DNA of 64,000 nucleotides from Lepeophtheirus salmonis (taxonomy: Eukaryota > Arthropoda > Copepoda > Siphonostomatoida > Caligidae), in contig NC_052140.2 of NCBI RefSeq assembly GCF_016086655.4, positions 19,220,001 to 19,284,000 of the forward strand, in the 5' to 3' direction. A program made the translations under genes and the position numbers. The notes beneath the pieces were generated by a model, which was given only the letters and a program-made list of their open reading frames with translations, made no database searches and had not been told where the DNA came from. Below are positions 60,801-64,000 of the stretch, piece by piece; position 1 is the first letter of the stretch, and each line of letters begins with the position of its first letter.

Positions 60801-61491
60801 TACACCATTTTTTTAATCTTTAAAAAAATGGACAACTTTTAAAGCTTTTATTAAATTGTAATAATTATATACAAGGGTCGAGAATGAAATTAACACCCTC
60901 TTTGGGGTCACCCTGGAACCAATTGTCGTCGTAAATTCATTTTTTTAAATGCACTACGGATCCATGTCCATAGACCTCGTCATCAACGCCTGCTCCCACT
61001 TCAGAGGCTATATCGAGGCTGTGATAGAGGATGAGGACAATTATATCGAGTAGGGATCAAGACACATAGCCTACAATGCCCTGGTTTTTTATTTGAAATA
61101 GAAATGTTAAAAATGAAAGGATTTTATGCCGTTTTTTGTAAATACGAGAAAGGTCATCTTATGTCCTTTTATATTACTATGATTGGTGTATCATTTAATT
61201 GAATATTTTAGCAAATTTATTATATTTCAAAGTGTGTCATTGTTGACACCCTGATCCTTTAAGGTATATATAGTATTTTTTTTTTTTTCACTTCGAATGA
61301 TATCAACATTTTTGCTAGAACTGAGGAGTTGCTTTATTGCGGATTTGACTGTATACTGTATTTTATATAGAATATTTAATTCCCACTCTTACCTTATTTT
61401 GTACGTTTATGTTGCACCTCGCAGAATGAAGGATTCGAGCTACCCCTGCATGTCCATAGCGAGTGGCAGTGTGGAGTGGAGTATCGCCATA
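48828..61491 (-). CDS. ANKRD6: ankyrin-repeat/coiled-coil protein, ANKRD6 (diversin)-like; partial, with a 1-base frameshift
   Basis: Four exons are visible, read downward: 61491-61393, 51403-51164, 50882-50721 and 49684-48828, all with AG acceptors and GT donors. The first three are whole-codon exons (33, 80 and 54 codons). Exon a is exactly one ankyrin repeat (YGDTPLHTATRYGHAGVARI). Exon b starts NGDTPLHIASAMGKRKLVRI and completes the ankyrin array. Exon c has SPYGCHYFPDISEF and GEQYYLDLGGNIRK. Exon d begins GPASGGYVCHCAPFF and then needs one base removed from seven T's (49639-49645) to continue FRSFEKKINHDRKEIV, a coiled coil with EKKTQDQITQLTHSM and QERVECNDRLERR, and a proline-rich tail (ALPPRRPPPYRPPP). 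The block order and coiled coil resemble ANKRD6/diversin, the Diego relative that binds Dishevelled in Wnt/planar polarity signalling. 5' exons lie beyond the window; the exon d donor at 48828 predicts more 3' exons, not found. Confidence 0.8.
49685..50720. other. ANKRD6-like intron with a family Q fragment and a family T element
   Basis: The 1036-bp intron starts with family Q sequence (49735-49870) and carries the long-inverted-repeat element listed next. No extra exon is required, because exon c and exon d both meet in phase 0. Confidence 0.6.
49911..50515. mobile_element. family T element with ~130-170 bp inverted arms
   Basis: The left arm (49911-50085: TTGCCTTAAATATCCC ... TTTTTGGTTAAAATTGATGT ... 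AATCAAAATATGTAATGC) is inverted in the right arm (50390-50515: TTGAATGCATTTTACAGC ... CATATTTTGATTAAA ... AAGGCAAAATGACC). The ~300-bp centre has open frames on both strands without recognisable motifs. A single related arm sits at 32430-32600. Confidence 0.65.
51960..52195. repeat. repeat S, copy 2
   Basis: TATTTCGGCCAAAGACAGCC through GATAACACCAAAAACAGACT to CCTCTAAAGGGGCTATTG parallels the interior and right half of the copy at 27187-27648. Confidence 0.55.
53170..53645 (+). repeat. family P, a fairly complete copy
   Basis: Contains in order TTTTGAAGAATGTATTAAAG, AGCTTAGCTCTCATTACGTT, GATCAGCTGCAAG, CTCCAAGTCCAACAAGGACT, CATGAGCAGACGCACTAGTA, AAGAATTAAATAATAATTGT and GATTACCAACTAGGAAAAGC. 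About 475 bp; a useful reference copy for the family. Confidence 0.7.
53686..54203 (-). mobile_element. mariner deletion derivative with intact terminal inverted repeats
   Basis: Flanked by TA on both sides (53684-53685 and 54204-54205). The ends are inverted for about 45 bp: CAGGTGTGTCCGTCTAAAAC and TGAACACTCCTTTAAATTTTACG on the left, with CGTAAAATTTAAAGAAGTGT and TCAGTTTTCGACGCGCATACCTG on the right. The minus-strand interior retains only the transposase N-terminus: MERRRVEILELPA, stop, GKTPSEIAKVLNCSRTTIY, and later (shifted) KMVAAVKKSVEDKRSKVTVS then RRTMDLLVKNDLGLNVYKRT. The whole DDE domain is deleted. Total 518 bp. Confidence 0.9.
54290..54365. repeat. solo terminus inverted relative to 57592-57655
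   Basis: AGATCTAAACTTGTTCCGGA then CTGTATATGTTGAGTAGTAG is the reverse complement of the sequence at 57592-57650, with one small gap. The pair could bound a ~3.3-kb element or be two solo ends of one mariner family. Confidence 0.65.
56057..57303. mobile_element. family Q pair of ends enclosing ~1.25 kb (includes repeat R copy 2)
   Basis: The left end ATTAGTGTTGAAACTCGGTC and the right end GAGCGGACCCTAACACTAAT are inverted. Inside, 56180-56480 is the second copy of repeat R. An open frame at 56716-56916 (VLFGKIGQQIHHDPELWNSL) has no assigned family and may be a transposase scrap. Confidence 0.5.
57605..57870. mobile_element. mariner-like terminus and fragment, related to 39690-40317
   Basis: Starts TACAGGGTGGAGATTGATTT, then CCGGAACAAGTTTAGATCTT, GTTTTTGAAAGTCTGCTCAT and GTGTGCCTCCGTACCGGAAG. 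The same words occur at 39690-39860 in diverged form. The transposase portion is too short to read. Confidence 0.6.
58500..59000 (+). repeat. family P and Q sequences intermixed
   Basis: TCAATTTTACTTTAAGTCTA with ACAAGGACTTATACTCAT is family P. GTGTTGGGTCGCTC (58617) followed by GTCCAGTTGAGTCTCAGTTC is family Q. AGAATTAAATAATAATGATA (58957) resumes P. This looks like a Q element inserted in a P element. Confidence 0.5.
59385..59884. mobile_element. one or two family Q elements in tandem
   Basis: Left end ATTAGTGTTAGTTTTC (59385), internal junction GTTTCAACACTGATATTTAG (59629-59648), right end CTGAGTCTCAACACTAAT (59867-59884). The junction looks like the right end of one element directly followed by the left end of another. 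Confidence 0.55.
60532..60680. mobile_element. small hAT-like MITE
   Basis: The left end CAGTGATTCCTATCCGGGAT is roughly inverted at the right end (AAACCGAGAATCCCTG), a hAT-style terminal pattern. A perfect 8-bp duplication could not be confirmed. No coding content. Confidence 0.5.
60874..61255 (+). pseudogene. mariner transposase C-terminal end with terminal sequence
   Basis: Near 60950-61050 the plus strand reads MHYGSMSIDLVINACSHFRG then YIEAVIEDEDNYIE and a stop, the usual C-terminal end. ACAAGGGTCGAGAATGAAAT with TTAACACCCTC at the left and TTGTTGACACCCTG at the right suggest terminal-repeat sequence. Only about 40 residues of transposase remain. Confidence 0.6.
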
Positions 61492-62104
61492 CTGGAGAAA
61501 AAAGAGATTGAGATAGATTAATTGAAAAATATAAAAGTGCAGAGATATTATGACAAATTAAAGTGAGTTTCCACATCTATGGTACACCCCAAACGTTTTT
61601 TGAATGGACAATAATATATTATAATATTCAAATCTAAAAAAACCAAAGGTTCTGTGATTTAAAACGTTTCTTGTCCGTAGGAGAGAAAATGCCACGAACA
61701 GATACATGTGTAAGAACGTTAGTAACTGTTGTGTTTCCAAAATTTTATACATCATGTCATTTTAATTCCAATAAAAAGAAACTATTTTAATCACGGAACC
61801 TCTTTATTTTGTAGGGGATAATTGTTGAGGTTTGAAGATTATAGTAAACAAAGTTTGAAGAAATAAAATGGTCCGTCCCAAAGATTATAAACGTCATAAT
61901 GTCCACCAGTCGTTAGATGTGACTACCGATCATATCATAAACTTTTTTGTAAGTTTTAGGTACAAGTTAATAATTTGTATACCCAGTTTAATACATTTGA
62001 GATCAGTCATAACCCTAGTGTACAATGTGGGTAACCATTAATTGCAGTTAAATTAAATTAAGAAGTTTCATTTCGTAATCAAGGAACAGTTGAAACAAAA
62101 ATAA
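61492..62104. other. ANKRD6-like intron (upstream side), AT-rich
   Basis: No further ankyrin exon was found between 61492 and the window end. Nothing else recognised in this stretch. Confidence 0.4.
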
Positions 62105-62665
62105 ACAAGCATGTCTCTCTAAGTGTGAAAATATCGGAGCAATAACAAAAAAAGCAACGCAAATACAATTTCCTCTGCGCCGGTGAACGTGTCCAGAAGG
62201 CTTTTGAGTCATTGGAATCTACATCCAGACTGCCTACAACATTAAGAAGTCAATTACAGCCAAGAAGAACCAAGCCTTCTGAAGCAACGATATAGCTAAT
62301 TTCTGGACTGCCTCCATGTGGCCTATTCTTGGACTTTAAAGTTTGGGACGTTTAGAAGATGAATGTCTTCTGGATCCCTCAAATAAATTTACATTCCCTA
62401 CAAGCTGCCATAATGACAGCCTGGTACGCCATGGACACGGCTTTTATCGTCAAAAGCTGACAATCTGTTTGTGGGATCCACAACTTGCAGTAGAATTTAA
62501 CAACAATTTAATGACCAATATTTGATTGTGATGCTCCTTATCTAAATTTGGATTCGCTCAAGAGCTACCATCATGACTGCAATGAACATCGTCAAGAGCT
62601 GCCAATATGTTTCACCAGGGGGTGTAGAGGGTGTTGTTGGTTGTGAAGGAGGACATATTGATTAA
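62105..62665 (+). pseudogene. mariner transposase C-terminal half with a repeated terminal block
   Basis: Near 62265-62350 short frames recall the KNxADFWxxxMWPPxSPDL region (AKNQAF, then ANFWTASMWPILGL). At 62390-62450 the frame reads INLHSLQAAIMTAWYAMDTA. At 62530-62665 a similar block occurs again as DSLKSYHHD or, shifted, IMTAMNIVKSCQYVSPGGVE then GVVGCEGGHID with a natural stop at 62663-62665. Multiple frameshifts; inactive. The HSLQAAIMTA block appears twice, from local duplication or two nested copies. Confidence 0.6.
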
Positions 62666-64000
62666 AATATATAGGAAAGTACAGTATTTAAACATATCAC
62701 AAATTGGTTTAGAGTGGTCTTTTCTTGATTTAATATAAACCACGTTTTACATAATTTAGTCATACTAGCGCTTGTTTTGGGCCCCTGCTCAGTACATACG
62801 AGTACATATCCGTTGGGCGTGGAAACTCACCTCCTCTGATGAGGGATATATTATGTGATGTCACATAATATATGGGTACATATTTCATATATATATATAT
62901 ATATATGGGTCGTTAAATCAAACACAAACGACCATATGTTTCTGTGAGTAGTTGGATAATAAAATGATTTCCTACTCCCCCTTCCCCCCCACCACTTCTA
63001 CCCAAAAAAAGAAAGACCTGAGTATAAATCGTACGCAATATATTGAATTAAAGAAGGGGGACGAAGACAAGACTTTCGGTGGTGGGAGTAGTAGGTGCTC
63101 AAACAGAAGAGCCATGTATATATCATTCTAGATTAGGATCTTCTCCTTGATTACAAACACAAACTATATGTACATAACCCTGTAGATAGTAAATTTAATC
63201 ACACATATGTATAAGAAATAAGAAGTAGTGATCTCCGACATGGACTTGGAATCAAGAGACCAATTAACTTATTTAAAAAAATATATAAAAAATATTATTT
63301 TCTTTTTTTGTATTGTAGTATTCTATTAATTAATTATCAATTATTTGAATATATAGGATGCGACAAGATAATTTCCTTTTTTATAATGTGTGGCAATCAG
63401 GCTGTAGAAATAGTTTGTATGGTTTCATTCTAGAATTGAGATGCTAAAGTTATCTTGGAAATAGAGTCCCTTTGTACACAAAAATAAATATTGCCAAAAA
63501 TGGTTTGACTTAATATTTCATGGAGTTATCATGGGGTATTTATAATTTGAACAGGCCACTACTTTTTTTATTCATGTCCTTCTCTTTACACCACATTGCT
63601 CCTTTCTGTATACATATAAAGTCCTCCTTTATGAAGCTCCATAAAATTAAATATATTCCCAGGTAGGCAGGACTATATATTTGATGGAAACAGAACCATA
63701 ATATGTAACAGCCATTTATATAATTATTTTTCAGTAAGAAAAGACAATGACTTGAATCTTCGTTGTCTTCGTTCACAAACTATGTAATAAATCCCTATGT
63801 ATTTAAAACAAAGGTGTTTTTGTGCTCTAACTCTCATTGGTTGTAAATCAAGAGTCCCCACTGTCAAAATGAATTTGCCTTGCCCTAGAAAAATATAAAA
63901 TATACCCATCATAAAATATATATATATGTTTAAGAAATAACTTTTTTAACTACATAGTAGTAGCCACCTTTTTCATAGCCCATGCACGTCATATTTAAGT
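62666..64000. other. AT-rich right end of window, with a perfect palindrome and (TA)n
   Basis: 62846-62873 is a perfect inverted repeat (ATATATTATGTGA, 2-bp centre, TCACATAATATAT). A (TA)n run lies at about 62887-62906. Open frames at 63540-63912 on the minus strand look non-coding. This should still be intron or 5' region of the ANKRD6-like gene. Confidence 0.45.

Larger units (their letters stand above)
60109..61351. mobile_element. CAGTCAAATCCG-ended element containing other insertions
   Basis: TA then CAGTCAAATCCGAATAAG on the left; the reverse complement of CAGTCAAATCCGCAATAAAG, then TA, on the right. It encloses a hAT-like MITE and a mariner 3' end (below). The right terminus is 41 bp from the ankyrin exon ending at 61393. 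Confidence 0.6.
51404..61392. other. ~10-kb intron of the ANKRD6-like gene, packed with repeats
   Basis: Separates ankyrin exons 61491-61393 and 51403-51164. It holds the elements listed individually below. Stretches without an assigned element (51404-51889, 52196-53169, 54204-56056 and 57870-58500) are AT-rich, with homopolymers (19 A at 52682-52700) and no exon seen. Confidence 0.75.

Overview
This is a stretch of AT-rich, repeat-dense eukaryotic nuclear DNA with spliceosomal introns (GT-AG). It has few genes and many decayed DNA transposons. The dominant repeats are mariner/Tc1-like fragments whose ends translate to relatives of transposase families I associate with parasitic copepods (Caligidae: Lepeophtheirus, Caligus). 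A caligid copepod is therefore my best guess for the organism. That is an inference from repeat style and gene structure, not a database match.

Four protein-coding genes can be supported. (1) The 3' half of a TRABID/ZRANB1-type OTU deubiquitinase (+, 58-1123, three exons, 5' part outside the window). (2) A complete three-exon gene on the minus strand (5279-3610) for a 356-residue AlkB-like 2-oxoglutarate/Fe(II) oxygenase with an RG-rich and His/Asn-rich N-terminal region. (3) An intronless, complete MAK16 gene (+, 7790-8608) for 60S ribosome assembly. (4) Part of a large minus-strand gene (61491-48828) that joins two ankyrin repeats, a conserved Cys/His linker, a coiled coil and a proline-rich tail, resembling ANKRD6 (diversin). 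Its 5' exons lie beyond the right edge, its 3' end was not found, and its largest visible exon carries a one-base frameshift in a homopolymer.

Layout: 1-8.8 kb is the gene-bearing left end. From 8.8 to 48.8 kb no host gene could be supported. This stretch holds mariner remnants on both strands, hAT deletion derivatives with 8-bp target duplications, a CGGBP1/hAT-like pseudogene, a LINE 3' end, foldback and long-inverted-repeat elements, and several uncharacterised dispersed families. From 48.8 to 61.5 kb is the ANKRD6-like gene, whose ~10-kb intron is itself full of transposons. From 61.5 to 64 kb are mariner 3' ends and AT-rich sequence.

The genes do not form a pathway. They are independent housekeeping or regulatory genes (ubiquitin editing, oxidative demethylation-type chemistry, ribosome biogenesis, a polarity/Wnt-type scaffold). 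I found no novel multi-gene system. The most informative observations are the hAT insertion whose empty site survives in a neighbouring duplicate, the ANKRD6-like frameshift, the unusual N-terminus of the AlkB-like protein, and several repeat families of unknown class.
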